Shown here one piece after another: positions 23,924 through 33,570 of a DNA stretch of 64,000 nucleotides (position 1 is the stretch's first letter; every line of letters begins with the position of its first letter). This DNA comes from UBA6055 sp965214085 (lineage in GTDB: Bacteria; Chloroflexota; Anaerolineae; Aggregatilineales; Phototrophicaceae): NCBI GenBank assembly GCA_965214085.1, contig OZ243937.1, positions 3,162,001-3,226,000 of the forward strand, in the 5' to 3' direction. Made by a program: the position numbers and the translations under genes. The notes beneath the pieces were generated by a model. That model made no database searches and was not told where the DNA came from. It was given only the letters and a program-made list of their open reading frames with translations.

Positions 23924-26900
23924 TTGAACCACCGCCTGCTGCGAGCAATCGTCCTCCTGCTCGCGATACTGCCGTTCAGCCTGGCGTCCACGCAAGACGC
24001 CGCCATCACGCTTGATATCATCGGCATCACCTCAACCGACTTAAGCCAAGTCGCTATTCACGCCAGCATTTTTGATAACAGCGAGCGGCTGGTATCCGGC
24101 CTGGGCGTGGAGAACTTTTCCATCGGCGGCGACTTGAGGGGCATGGCGGATGTCCGAGATGTCGAGAACATCACCGACGACAACTTGAACTTCGCCACTG
24201 TACTGGTCATCGATACCAGCAGCAGCATGGCGGGCATACCGCTGCAACTGGCGCTGGCGGCCGCGCGCGGCTTTATTGAAGCGCTGGAACCTGATGACCC
24301 GGTTGCGATCGTGACATTCGACAGCGAGGCGCGTCTGGTCGCCGACTATACGACAGACCGCGAGCGCTTGTTCACCGCGATCGACACGCTGGCTTACGGC
24401 GGCAAAACCGCGCTTTACGACGCCACGCTGCGCGGCATCGAGCTAGCCACCGAAGCGCCGCTGGAGCGCAAAGCCGTGGTCATCCTGAGCGATGGCGGCG
24501 AATACGGCAATGTCAGCGACAGCACCCGCGACGAAAGCATCCGCGCGGCCACGATTCACGGCGTGCCGGTTTATGCGATCGGTTTGGGCTGGTCGATCGA
24601 TCGCCGTTTCCTGGAAGCGATCGCCTCAGAATCCAACGCCACCTTTTACGAATCGCCGCGGGCGGCAGAGTTGGGCGAGATTTACCGCAACCTGGCTTTT
24701 CTATTCCGCAGCCAATATATCGTTACCTTAAGCGTGGACGTACCCGCCGACGGCATGCGCTACGATTTCACGCTGAACGTCAGCACAGCCGATGGACATA
24801 CTTCATCCGGCAGCGCCACCTTGCGCGCGCCGATTCCGATTCCGCTGCTCTTCCTGCCCAATGACGTTTTCGCCGAAGCCTTAGACGAAGATACGCAAAT
24901 CACGGTGGAGATTCGCGCCGACCAGGATATCGAGAGCATAGAATACGCGGTTGACGGCGAAGTCGTATCGACCGAAGAAAGTTACACCATTGAGCCGGCA
25001 GAGCAGCTGCCGGGCGAATATCAGCTGGATATCACGGTGGAGGATGTCGAAGGCGATGTCGGCCAGCTGAGCACCGAGTTTGAGATCGCCGCGCTGCCGC
25101 CGACTGTTGCCGATGATTTTGAAACTGCCGCTGATGACGATATCGTCGCCGCCGAGGTCATTTCAGTTGACGCCGGCGGCCAGACGGAGATTACGCAGGT
25201 CGAGTTTGTTGTGGACGGCCAGGTCGTCAAGACGGACAACCAAGCGCCCTACGACTTTGATCTGGATCCATTCTCGCTGCGCCCGCAAGAGCACACCCTG
25301 AGCATCCGCGCCACCAACGCCGGTGGGCAGACGACCGTGGTTGATCGAACCTTTGAGGTCGAAGTCATACCGCCGCGCCTGGAAATTGAAGGGTTGAGCG
25401 GCGATACCATCGTCAGCGATACGCTCAGCGGCATAATCACCGCCCAAGGCCAATCGCCGATTGTCAGCCTCAGTGTCGAGCCGGATGTGGGCGCGGTGGT
25501 CAGCGGCAATCGCTTGGACTTCACCATCGACGCGGCTAACTTCCCGCCTGGTCCTCATACCGTTGCCATTCGCGCTGTTGATGAAGCCGGCGCCGAGACC
25601 GTAGAGACCATCGAATTTGAAGTCGCCGCCCTGCCGCCGACGGTCGCGCTCAGCGGGCTTGCGGTCGACGCCGTTATCAGCGGGCCGCAAGCTGTATCAG
25701 TAAGCGCCGGCGGCCAAACCGATATCGCCAGCATTGAAGTGTCTTTCGATGGCGGGCCCGCCCAGCCCGTTGAGGACGAGAGTTTCACCATCCCGGCCGC
25801 TGAGTTGGGCGATGGCGAGCACGAGGCTTTGGTTTCCGTCACCAACCAAGGCGGCGAGACCACCACCCTGCGTCTGCCCTTCACCGTTGATTTGCCGCCG
25901 ACGCCGACATTTACGCCGCTGCCGACTGATACCACCACGGCGACGGCGACGCCGACCGATACCGATACGCCAGCGCCGACGGCGACCGCGACCATGACCT
26001 ATACGCCCGTAGCCACCGCCACGGCGACTGCCGACGCCTCGGCAACGGCTGAGGAGTCGCTGCGCCAAACTGTGGAGGCTGCGCCAACGGCTACAGCGCT
26101 GCCAACGGACAGCCCGGCGCCAAGCGACACGCCAGTTCCAACGGATACTGCCACTTATACGGCCGTGCCGACGGATACAGCCATGCCAAGCGCTACGCCG
26201 ACAATCACGCCTGCACCGAGCGATACAGCTATTCCAACGGCTAGCGCAACTTACACAGCCATTCCCACTGATACCGCCGTGCCAAGCGCTACGCCAGTGC
26301 CGACGAATACGTCAACAAACACGGCCGTACCAACTGATACGCCCGTGCCGACGGATACACCAACGAACACGGCTGTATCAAGCGATACGCCAGTTCCGAC
26401 GGATACGCCCACCGACACGCCTGTCCCGACTGACACGCCCACCGATACGCCAGTTCCGACGGATACACCAACAAACACGGCCGTACCGACGGATACGCCG
26501 GTCCCGACTGATACGCCCACCGACACGCCGGTCCCGACTGACACGCCGACCGATACGCCGATTCCCACGGACACGCCCACGGATACGCCTACCGATACGC
26601 CAGTTCCGACGGACACACCCACCGATACGCCTGTCCCAACTGACACGCCGACGGACACGCCAGTTCCCACTGACACGCCCACCGACACGCCGGTCCCAAC
26701 TGAAACACCCACCGACACGCCTGTCCCAACTGACACTCCCACCGACACGCCTGTCCCAACTGACACTCCCACCGATACGCCTGTCCCAACTGACACGCCA
26801 ACGGACACGCCAATCCCTACTGACACGCCCACCAACACGCCAGTTCCCACGGACACGCCAACGGATACGCCGGTTCCCACGGACACGCCGACGGACACAC

Positions 26901-27496
26901 CAGTCCCCACTGACACGCCGACGGACACGCCGGTCCCAACTGAAACACCCACTGACACGCCAGTTCCCACGGACACACCGACGGACACGCCGATTCCAAC
27001 TGACACACCGACCGATACGCCTGTCCCAACTGACACGCCGACGGATACGCCGGTTCCCACTGACACGCCGGACCCAACTGAAACGGATACAGCGACGCCC
27101 ACCGATACGCCGACGCCGACTGAGACGCCGACGGCAACTGTGGACATCACCGAGACCGCCGAGGCCGAGACCAGTTTGACCGCGGTTGTGCAATCGACGC
27201 TGGACGCGGATGCCACTACAGCGGCTGAGGAAACGACGACAGCGGAAGCCGAAGCGACCGCAGCTACGACTGAAGCGCCGACGCAGTTTGTGCCCGCCGC
27301 GACCGATGCGCCGACGCAGGCGGCTGTCAGCGAGCCAACCGCTCAACCGACGCTGACGCCGGTGACCATCACCGAGATTGACGCGCCCAGCGCCGACGAG
27401 CCGGAATCCCGCGACACCGCCCTGGCGATCGGCGCCGTGGTGGCCGGCTTGCTGCTGCTGCTGGTCTTATTCATCGTTTCGCGATTGCGGCGCTAG
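23924..27496 (+). CDS. Large VWA-domain surface protein with Pro/Thr repeat stalk
   Basis: 1190 residues from TTG 23924 (GGGAG seven bases upstream). An in-frame ATG at 23864 is possible, but would place 20 extra residues before the signal peptide RLLRAIVLLLAILPFSLAS. A VWA domain follows at about residues 88-265 with the MIDAS VIDTSSSMAG, IVTFDSEA and ILSDGGEYG. Three to four Ig-like beta modules with ALPPTV hinges run to about residue 660, then a Thr/Pro/Asp stalk built on PVPTDTPTDT units (about 26100-27140), and a C-terminal helix GAVVAGLLLLLVLFIV with a basic RLRR end. It should be a membrane-anchored extracellular adhesin-like or metal-dependent binding protein on a stalk. Confidence 0.9.
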   Translation: MNHRLLRAIVLLLAILPFSLASTQDAAITLDIIGITSTDLSQVAIHASIFDNSERLVSGLGVENFSIGGDLRGMADVRDVENITDDNLNFATVLVIDTSSSMAGIPLQLALAAARGFIEALEPDDPVAIVTFDSEARLVADYTTDRERLFTAIDTLAYGGKTALYDATLRGIELATEAPLERKAVVILSDGGEYGNVSDSTRDESIRAATIHGVPVYAIGLGWSIDRRFLEAIASESNATFYESPRAAELGEIYRNLAFLFRSQYIVTLSVDVPADGMRYDFTLNVSTADGHTSSGSATLRAPIPIPLLFLPNDVFAEALDEDTQITVEIRADQDIESIEYAVDGEVVSTEESYTIEPAEQLPGEYQLDITVEDVEGDVGQLSTEFEIAALPPTVADDFETAADDDIVAAEVISVDAGGQTEITQVEFVVDGQVVKTDNQAPYDFDLDPFSLRPQEHTLSIRATNAGGQTTVVDRTFEVEVIPPRLEIEGLSGDTIVSDTLSGIITAQGQSPIVSLSVEPDVGAVVSGNRLDFTIDAANFPPGPHTVAIRAVDEAGAETVETIEFEVAALPPTVALSGLAVDAVISGPQAVSVSAGGQTDIASIEVSFDGGPAQPVEDESFTIPAAELGDGEHEALVSVTNQGGETTTLRLPFTVDLPPTPTFTPLPTDTTTATATPTDTDTPAPTATATMTYTPVATATATADASATAEESLRQTVEAAPTATALPTDSPAPSDTPVPTDTATYTAVPTDTAMPSATPTITPAPSDTAIPTASATYTAIPTDTAVPSATPVPTNTSTNTAVPTDTPVPTDTPTNTAVSSDTPVPTDTPTDTPVPTDTPTDTPVPTDTPTNTAVPTDTPVPTDTPTDTPVPTDTPTDTPIPTDTPTDTPTDTPVPTDTPTDTPVPTDTPTDTPVPTDTPTDTPVPTETPTDTPVPTDTPTDTPVPTDTPTDTPVPTDTPTDTPIPTDTPTNTPVPTDTPTDTPVPTDTPTDTPVPTDTPTDTPVPTETPTDTPVPTDTPTDTPIPTDTPTDTPVPTDTPTDTPVPTDTPDPTETDTATPTDTPTPTETPTATVDITETAEAETSLTAVVQSTLDADATTAAEETTTAEAEATAATTEAPTQFVPAATDAPTQAAVSEPTAQPTLTPVTITEIDAPSADEPESRDTALAIGAVVAGLLLLLVLFIVSRLRR
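26370..27090 (+). repeat. 30-bp coding minisatellite (PVPTDTPTDT units)
   Basis: Roughly two dozen copies of a 30-bp unit encode the decapeptide PVPTDTPTDT, with variants (PI, TN, TE, AVPTDT). Codon use alternates (GAC/GAT, CCG/CCC/CCA/CCT), so copies are not identical at DNA level. Unit number may vary between strains and may be mis-assembled from short reads. Confidence 0.85.
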
Positions 27497-27553
27497 CGCA
27501 ACAAAACGCACCCTTTCGCGTATCCATGTCAGGCAATATAGGCTGAGGGTATT

Positions 27554-27970
27554 ATGCGAGAGTTTGTGATTCGAGTGCTTATCAACGCGGTGGCCATCGC
27601 AGTCACCGCTGTGCTGATACCAAATATCCACATCGTCAACAATGACTTGTCCACGCTGCTATTGATTGGCTTGATATTCGGCGTGGTGAATTCCTTGTTG
27701 AAGCCGCTGCTGATCCTGCTGACCTGCCCGGCGGTTATCTTGTCGCTGGGCTTGTTCATCTTTGTCATCAACGGCATCATGCTGCTGATCACCGACTCGA
27801 TCGCCGGCGAGCGGCTAGTCATCGAGGGCGGCATCTTCACCGCTGTCCTCGGCGGCATGGTGATGGGCGGGGTTTCGATGCTGTTGGAATCTGTCCTGAA
27901 GTTGGACGACAAGAGCGACAGCCGCAAGCAAGATACGATCATTTTCCAGGACTCGTCTGGACCCAAATAG
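27554..27970 (+). CDS. Phage-holin-4-type (DUF360) small membrane protein
   Basis: 138 residues with four membrane helices: VLINAVAIAVTAVLIP, TLLLIGLIFGVVNSLL, AVILSLGLFIFVINGIML and GGIFTAVLGGMVMGGVSM. NSLLKPLLILLTCPAVILSL is the conserved loop of the Phage_holin_4_2 family. Despite the name, these are widespread chromosomal membrane proteins of unknown role. Here it follows the VWA gene by 57 bp on the same strand and may be co-transcribed. A charged C-terminal tail is cytoplasmic. Confidence 0.8.
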   Translation: MREFVIRVLINAVAIAVTAVLIPNIHIVNNDLSTLLLIGLIFGVVNSLLKPLLILLTCPAVILSLGLFIFVINGIMLLITDSIAGERLVIEGGIFTAVLGGMVMGGVSMLLESVLKLDDKSDSRKQDTIIFQDSSGPK

Positions 27971-27980
27971 ACTGAACTGA

Positions 27981-28524
27981 CAGGGCAATCGCTTCAAATT
28001 ATTTCTACACTGAGGCGCCAAGAACTCCGAGAATTATCCGAAAATATGCCAATAAAGGACTCAATGTAGGGGGAGATTCTGTGTCGCGCATAGACACTGC
28101 GGGTCTATCGTCCACGATTTTGCGCCAAATTTCATGGGCGAGCCAAGGCTCGCCCCTACAAGGCTTGTCCGCTACTCAAATACCGATGACGATACGGTTT
28201 GTTGGGGTGGGCGCCGCGCTTTTAGGGATTCACGACACTTTTGCCACCGAGGGCACAGAGTAAATATGAGTGCACAGAGAGTCCGGGAAAAATGGCGGAT
28301 GGTCGAGTAAAGGATGATCCACACGTTCCCCGATTCTGTCTGTGGTCTAAAAGTGATGCCTTTCCTCTGTGTACTCTATCAAACTCGGTGTACTCGGTGG
28401 CAAAGATGTCGAGTATTCGCCTAAACCGAGCGAGCGGCAACTGAGTCACAGTATCGGACAAGCCTTACAATTTGTTTGTTTGATGATAAATTCGTCATAT
28501 ATAGATTTTGATGCGATTGCCCTG
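27981..28524. mobile_element. CAGGGCAATCGC-family element (544 bp) with a nested second element
   Basis: The left end CAGGGCAATCGCTTCAAATT and right end ATTTTGATGCGATTGCCCTG are inverted copies. AACTGA lies directly outside both ends (27975-27980 and 28525-28530), and the match grows to CTGAACTGA if the last three end bases are counted, consistent with a target duplication. Nested inside is a complete AAGGCTTGTCCG element (28160-28466) and a GGGCGAGCCAAGGCTCGCCC hairpin at 28137-28156. No gene is seen. Confidence 0.8.
28160..28466. mobile_element. 307-bp MITE-like element, copy 2 (AAGGCTTGTCCG ends)
   Basis: It is near-identical to 17409-17717 in the same orientation, with exact terminal inverted repeats. 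It is nested in the element 27981-28524, which shows that it moved after that element was in place. It is flanked by AC on both sides. Confidence 0.85.
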
Positions 28525-28548
28525 AACTGATGAGAAGCCCGCGCCGCG

Positions 28549-28557
28549 TGGTATAGT
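28549..28557 (+). promoter_or_regulatory. Likely -10 box of the glycosyltransferase operon
   Basis: TGGTATAGT has TATAGT at 28552-28557 with an extended TG, about 115 bp before the TTG start of the glycosyltransferase. No clear -35. Confidence 0.4.
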
Positions 28558-28671
28558 CGCAGTCAACTGTAGACGCGGCCGCTCAGAACGGTTGCCGCGC
28601 TCACAGCAATAGTCATGGGCGCCCAGCTGCAGCGAGTCGCGGTTTCAGCAGACTAGAAGACGAGAAAGCCT

Positions 28672-29877
28672 TTGCCCCGGAGCAAGATAGGCGTTTGCTG
28701 GGTCAGCAGCGCGCGTTATCCATATCCCCTTGACGCCACGACCGCGCGCAAGTGGCAGTTGCTGGCCGCGCTCCGCGATTACGACATCCACATCGTCGGC
28801 TTCTCGACTTCGCTGCGTCCGCGGCGTTTCAGGGAGCATGTGGACTTCATCCTGCTGCCGCAGCCGCCGACAGCCCCGCTGCGTTATCTCAGCATCTTTT
28901 TGCTGGGTCCGCTGCTCGTTGCCTATCTGGCGCTGCGCCATCACACGGAGATTCTGGTGGCGCAAAGCCCATTCGAAGGCGCGATTGCCGCGGCGGTCAA
29001 GCGATTCGCACGCATCTTCGGGCGGCGCACGCGTCTCATCATCGAGAATCACAATAACTTTGAAGAAGACCTCTTCTTGCAACGCCGGATTCCGCTGCAA
29101 TCCCTATACCGCCGGCTGATGCTGTTGGCGGCGCGCTTCGCCTTTCGCCATGCCGATGCCCTGCGCGTCATTTCGTCCTCTACTGCCGAGCGCGCGCGGC
29201 ATTATGCGCCGGATTTGCCTCAGGCGCGTTTCATGACCTTCAGCGACACGGATGTATTCCAGCGAGCCGAGCGGCGCGTCGCGGTAGAAGCCGCCAGCGA
29301 CATCGTTTACGCCGGCGTACTGATCCCGCGCAAAGGCGTCCAGCACCTCTTGAATGCCTTCGCGGCGCTGGATCAGCCTGACGCGCAGCTGCGCCTTGTC
29401 GGCCACGCGGAGAACGCCGATTACGCCGCCTCGCTGCGTCAACAGGCAGAACGGCTAGGCATCGGTGATCGCGTGCATTTTCACGGCGCCGTCTCACAGG
29501 CGCAGCTGGCCCGAGCCTTCGCCGCGGCGCGGGTCATGGTCTTGCCCTCGCTTTCCGAGGGCTTGGGGCGTGTGGTCCTGGAAGCGATGCTGCTGGGTAC
29601 GCCGGTCATCGGCAGCCGCGTCGGCGGCATTCCGGATCTGATCGAGCCCGGCGTCACCGGCTGGCTGGTCGAAGCGGGCGACGAAGCCGGGCTGGCCGCG
29701 GCTTTAAATGACGCCTTCCAGGCGGACGTCAAGCGCATGGGCGCAGAGGCGCGCGCCTTTGCGGGCGACTTCTTCTCGCCGCGATCATACGTCGCCGGTT
29801 ATCAGGAGTTGTTTCAACTGGCGCTGCGCAGCGGCGACGACGCCAGCCAAAGCGCCGCGCAAAAGCCCAATCCATGA
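28672..29877 (+). CDS. GT4-type glycosyltransferase
   Basis: 401 residues in the GT-B fold. The N-domain opens with IGVCWVSSARYPYPLD. The C-domain has IVYAGVLIPRKGVQHLL, RVHFHGAVSQAQL and VLPSLSEGLGRVVLEAM (the E-x7-E sugar-nucleotide motif), then GIPDLIEPGVTGWLV. It would transfer a sugar from a nucleotide donor to a glycolipid or polysaccharide precursor at the cytoplasmic membrane face. TTG 28672 is the most upstream plausible start. Its stop overlaps the ATG of the MATE gene (ATGA), so the two form an operon, perhaps making and exporting a saccharide-linked product. Confidence 0.88.
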   Translation: MPRSKIGVCWVSSARYPYPLDATTARKWQLLAALRDYDIHIVGFSTSLRPRRFREHVDFILLPQPPTAPLRYLSIFLLGPLLVAYLALRHHTEILVAQSPFEGAIAAAVKRFARIFGRRTRLIIENHNNFEEDLFLQRRIPLQSLYRRLMLLAARFAFRHADALRVISSSTAERARHYAPDLPQARFMTFSDTDVFQRAERRVAVEAASDIVYAGVLIPRKGVQHLLNAFAALDQPDAQLRLVGHAENADYAASLRQQAERLGIGDRVHFHGAVSQAQLARAFAAARVMVLPSLSEGLGRVVLEAMLLGTPVIGSRVGGIPDLIEPGVTGWLVEAGDEAGLAAALNDAFQADVKRMGAEARAFAGDFFSPRSYVAGYQELFQLALRSGDDASQSAAQKPNP

Positions 29878-31241
29878 GCGAGGCCAATCCTCTCACCAGC
29901 GGCGACATCTCGCGGCAGATTCGGCGGATTGGCATACCGGTCGGCATCGGCGTGCTCTTCAACAATCTATTCCAGGTCGTCGACACCTTTTACGCCGGCG
30001 AATTTTCGCGGGAAGCCCTGGCGGCGCTGGCGCTTTCATTCCCCATTTACTTCATCATCATCGGCCTGGCCAGCGGATTAGGCACGGGCGCTTCGGCGCT
30101 GATTGGCAATGCTTTGGGCGCTGGCGAGCGCGAAGAGGCCGTGCATTATGCCGCGCAGGGCATCACACTGACCGTACTGCTGGGCCTGCTGACGGCGACT
30201 GTTGGCATTGCCGTTTCGCCACGGCTGTACCAGATCCTGGGCGCGGAGGGCGCTGGCGTTAGTTTCAATATGAGTTATATTACGCCGATATTCCAAGCCA
30301 CGGTCTGTTTCAATCTGGTCTTCATGTTCCACGCGGCGCTGTCCGCCCAAGGGGATACGCGCCCCTTTCGCAACATCCTGATTCTGGGATTCGCGCTGAA
30401 TATCTTTCTTGATCCCTGGTTCATCTATGGCGGTTGGGGAATGCCCGCCATGGGTGTGGCCGGCGTCGGCGTGGCGACCGCCCTCGTCCAGTTGATTGGC
30501 AGCTTCTTCCTGGGCTGGCGCGCGCTGCGCTCGCCGTTATTCGCTGAATTCAAGCTGCGCATGCTGATGCCAAATATTCAGCGCGCGCTGCAAATTGTCA
30601 AGCAAGGCGCCCCGCCCGCCCTAGATCTGAGCACCGTTTCAGTCGGCGCGTTCATCGTCACCTACTTCATCAGCCGCTTTGGCACGGATGTGGTGGCCGC
30701 TTACGGCATCGCCAGTCGGCTGGACGGCCTGTTCTGGATTCCTTTGGTCGGGCTGGATGTCGCGACGCTGGTGCTGGTGGCGCAGAACAATGGCGCGCGG
30801 CGTTACCGGCGCATGTGGCAGGCGCATAATACCGCCTTGCGCTACGGATTGATTCTGATGATCATCGGCGGCGCTTTCGTATTCATATTCGCCCAGCAGC
30901 TGATCAGCATTTTCACCGCCGAAACCGCCATCATCGAGATAGGCCTGGTCTATCTGCGCATCAGCGCGCTGGCCTACTGGGCCAAGCCGCTGGGTTTCAT
31001 CGGATTCGCCGCCCTGCGCGGCATCAAGCGGCCGCTGCTGCCGATGACAATCAGCATAACGCGGATGATCATCCTGCCGGCGATCTTGCTCTATGCGCTG
31101 GTGATTCTGCTGGATGCCGGCCTGCTGAGCATCTGGTGGACCATCACGCTAATCACGATCGTCTCCGGATTCCTGGCCTGGTTCTTCGTTCAGCGCTTGC
31201 TGCCGCGGGCGGACGCTAAGACCGAACCGTCAGCGTTGTGA
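29874..31241 (+). CDS. MATE-family multidrug/Na+ antiporter
   Basis: 455 residues with about 12 membrane helices in two similar halves. RQIRRIGIPVGIGVLFNNLFQVVDTFYAG is the characteristic first helix region (IPVGIGVLFN and VVDTFYAG). SALIGNALGAG and VAAYGIASRLDG are the conserved loops of the two halves. MATE proteins export cationic drugs, toxins or metabolites in exchange for Na+ or H+; flippase-like members move lipid-linked sugars. Coupling to the glycosyltransferase gene suggests export of a glycosylated product, but the substrate is unknown. The last 26 bp overlap the tail of the converging GT39-like gene. Confidence 0.9.
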   Translation: MSEANPLTSGDISRQIRRIGIPVGIGVLFNNLFQVVDTFYAGEFSREALAALALSFPIYFIIIGLASGLGTGASALIGNALGAGEREEAVHYAAQGITLTVLLGLLTATVGIAVSPRLYQILGAEGAGVSFNMSYITPIFQATVCFNLVFMFHAALSAQGDTRPFRNILILGFALNIFLDPWFIYGGWGMPAMGVAGVGVATALVQLIGSFFLGWRALRSPLFAEFKLRMLMPNIQRALQIVKQGAPPALDLSTVSVGAFIVTYFISRFGTDVVAAYGIASRLDGLFWIPLVGLDVATLVLVAQNNGARRYRRMWQAHNTALRYGLILMIIGGAFVFIFAQQLISIFTAETAIIEIGLVYLRISALAYWAKPLGFIGFAALRGIKRPLLPMTISITRMIILPAILLYALVILLDAGLLSIWWTITLITIVSGFLAWFFVQRLLPRADAKTEPSAL

Positions 31242-32575
31242 GATATTCGTAGCGCCGTCCGGTGGGTTCGCCCGCAGCAGTGTAGACCGGCAAGTTTTGC
31301 ACCGGGTCCCCCGCCTCGGCCGGCAGCTGATACATCCCCAACACCAGGGAGTATTCGCCTTCCGCCAAATCACAGGGAACGAGCAGTTCGCGCTCGTCAA
31401 AATAGTGCTGACCCGACTGCCAGATTGAAGTCAGATACGCGCCGCCGGGCGAATCGTCTGCGTTCGCGACGCCTTGCCCGTCTTCACCGACCAGCGCCAG
31501 CGTTGAACTGTACAAACTTGTCGTTTCCTGCGCCAGCGACCACCAGGTGTCCACCGAAATCGGCCTGCAGGGCTGCACGATGTGGCCGCCATTGAGGCGC
31601 CAGGCGAGCAGGTTGAAGGCGTCGCCGAAGCGCCAGAGCGGCTCCGAAATTGAATCCGGCTGGCGTCGGTACTCCAGGACTTCCAAGGCACGGTAGTAAG
31701 TCTCGCCGGGAAAATCGATAACCGAATAGACCGAAAACTCGCTTTCAAGCTGCGCGAGCATGTTCTGCCCGCCTTTATTCATGTTTCCCTTAATCACCCA
31801 GACGCGCTCGCTGTCGCCCAGAAAATCCCGCAAGCGTTCCCAATCGCCCTCAGCCAGGCCTGATGCTGAGTGCTCGGCGAGGAAGCTGGGCGGCGCTAAG
31901 GGCTCTTCCGCCGGGCTGCGCCAACTAACGGAAAAAATATCCTGCTCATTGAGCGCAAAGGCCATGCGATGCTGCAGGAAATAATTGATCGGAATAACCT
32001 CCCAAGGCTGCGCGGCCACTATGACCAGGCGATCCTGGCCAGCGACCATCCGCTCTTCGATGTACGTCGTCAGATCCCAATAGCCGGCGTTGCCGCTAAG
32101 CGAGCGGAATTGCGTGACAAATGGCACACAGAAGAAGAAAACAATCAGAAATTGCAGGTAGCGTGGCATATGGCGCAGGGAGATCACCGCGATAAGCGCC
32201 AGGGTCGGCGCCAGAATCAGCAGGTTGCGCGGCGTCAGGCTAGGAACGTAGACGTTGACCAGCAGCGGAATGCCAAGCATTAATAGCCCGGAGAGGATCA
32301 GCCAGCCTTCGCGCCATAAGGCGGGGAAACGCATACGCCGGTCCAAAAGGGTTGGCCGCGGCAATAGAACATCCGGGACCAAAAGCGCAGCGTCCGCGCG
32401 TCCTAGAACCAGGCAGAACAATTTGACCAGGAAAACGACTGCGCCGCCCGCAAGCAAGAGCAAAGCCAAGATCTCGGGATTGGCGCGCAGCCAGTCGTAG
32501 AGCGTCTGCAAGCCGGCCCAGGAGGTTTCTACGTTGTAGCGAATGACGCCGCCACGATCGAGAAAGTTCAGAACG

Positions 32576-33570
32576 CCTTATGTGAAATTACTAGAGCATT
32601 GAAAGGTCTGAACATTAATATGATAGTGAAGGCGCAAGATATGTTTGAATAGGTGAGCGGTGACTTTCGCAATCAGTCGGGTTGTCAACCCGGCCACCGT
32701 CTTCGCTAGCAGGCGTTCTAAGTTACGTCCGGTGTTCTGAAGTTCGTGGAAGACGCCTTCAATCCGCTCGCGAAGCCCGTTGAGGGCTGCGTCATATCCA
32801 GGGCTATTCTGCTGTTTTTGGTTTTTGCGTTTAGGTGTCACAATCCTATTGCCGGTTTGTTGCAGCATTTGAGCTTGCCACTCGGCGCCTATAAAGCCTT
32901 TGTCGCCAATCACCATAGAGTTTTTGAGATAATCCAGCACCGTTTCAGCCGCCTTTCGTTCTTCCACATTAGCGGCTGTCAATTCGTATGCCACTGGGAT
33001 GCCTGTCAGGGTCGTCACCATCACCAGCTTATAGCCGAAATAGTAGAGCTTGCGACTGGCGCAATATCCATAGTTGGCGCTGCCGCGAAAATGACTGCGC
33101 TTCTTACTGCGTCTATAGCCCAAGACCGGCACAGGCTTGGTATCGACCAGAAAAGTCTCTACCTGTTCAATGCTCCAGTCAATCAGAATATCCCGTCGCA
33201 TTTGTTCCATCAATGATCCCAGACTGCGGGCGCGGCGATTGTATTGACTTTGGCTCAAAAGATTAGGAAATAAGTCGCTATGGTTGGCGCGGATATAACC
33301 CAGATACTGGCTCTCGGCTGCGAAAGGTAGGTATTCTGCCGCAAGCATCACGGTCATCATTTCGCTATCGCTAAACACAGGGTTGCGCCCAGCTTTACCC
33401 AGCAAGTAATGTCGTCCTTTCGCAAGATACCAATCGTCAACTATAACAAAAAGGATGGTAAACAGTGTATCGATGCCTATACTTGTCATTGGGCTGACTC
33501 TCCATACTGGTTGTGTCGTAACTACCATTCTGGATATCAGCCCATTTAGCGCAAATCTATTTCACATAAG
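32576..33570 (-). mobile_element. IS982-family insertion sequence
   Basis: About 994 bp. The ends CTTATGTGAAAT (32577-32588) and ATTTCACATAAG (33559-33570) are 12-bp exact inverted repeats. ACG lies outside both (32573-32575 and 33571-33573), allowing one extra C at the left boundary: a 3-bp target duplication. It carries one full-length transposase and sits in the GT39-like gene. The intact ends and transposase suggest a recent insertion. Confidence 0.88.
32578..33489 (-). CDS. IS982-family transposase
   Basis: 303 residues from ATG 33489. DDE-type features: VETFLVDTKPVPVLGYRRS holds the first Asp, NSMVIGDKGFIG the second, and LRERIEGVFHELQNTGRNLERL the Glu, followed by the family's LLAKTVAGLTTRLIAK tail. 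The N-terminus SQSQYNRRARSL is typical of IS982. The stop codon lies in the left inverted repeat. An upstream extension to 33528 adds 13 residues without family support. It should be able to move its own element. Confidence 0.9.
   Translation of the reverse strand: MTSIGIDTLFTILFVIVDDWYLAKGRHYLLGKAGRNPVFSDSEMMTVMLAAEYLPFAAESQYLGYIRANHSDLFPNLLSQSQYNRRARSLGSLMEQMRRDILIDWSIEQVETFLVDTKPVPVLGYRRSKKRSHFRGSANYGYCASRKLYYFGYKLVMVTTLTGIPVAYELTAANVEERKAAETVLDYLKNSMVIGDKGFIGAEWQAQMLQQTGNRIVTPKRKNQKQQNSPGYDAALNGLRERIEGVFHELQNTGRNLERLLAKTVAGLTTRLIAKVTAHLFKHILRLHYHINVQTFQCSSNFT

Noticed and set aside
26370..27090. CRISPR-like regular spacing
   Set aside because: The 30-bp periodicity has no unique spacers and is fully in frame with the surface protein; no cas genes are present.
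26251..27346. Long minus-strand reading frames (over 300 codons) opposite the Pro/Thr stalk
   Set aside because: They are by-products of the 30-bp repeat on the coding strand; they have no start signal and encode only low-complexity Gly/Val/Ser or Arg runs.
27554..27970. Holin of the dispersed phage set
   Set aside because: The family name contains holin, but these proteins are common chromosomal membrane proteins; no cassette box lies upstream and no lysin is nearby.
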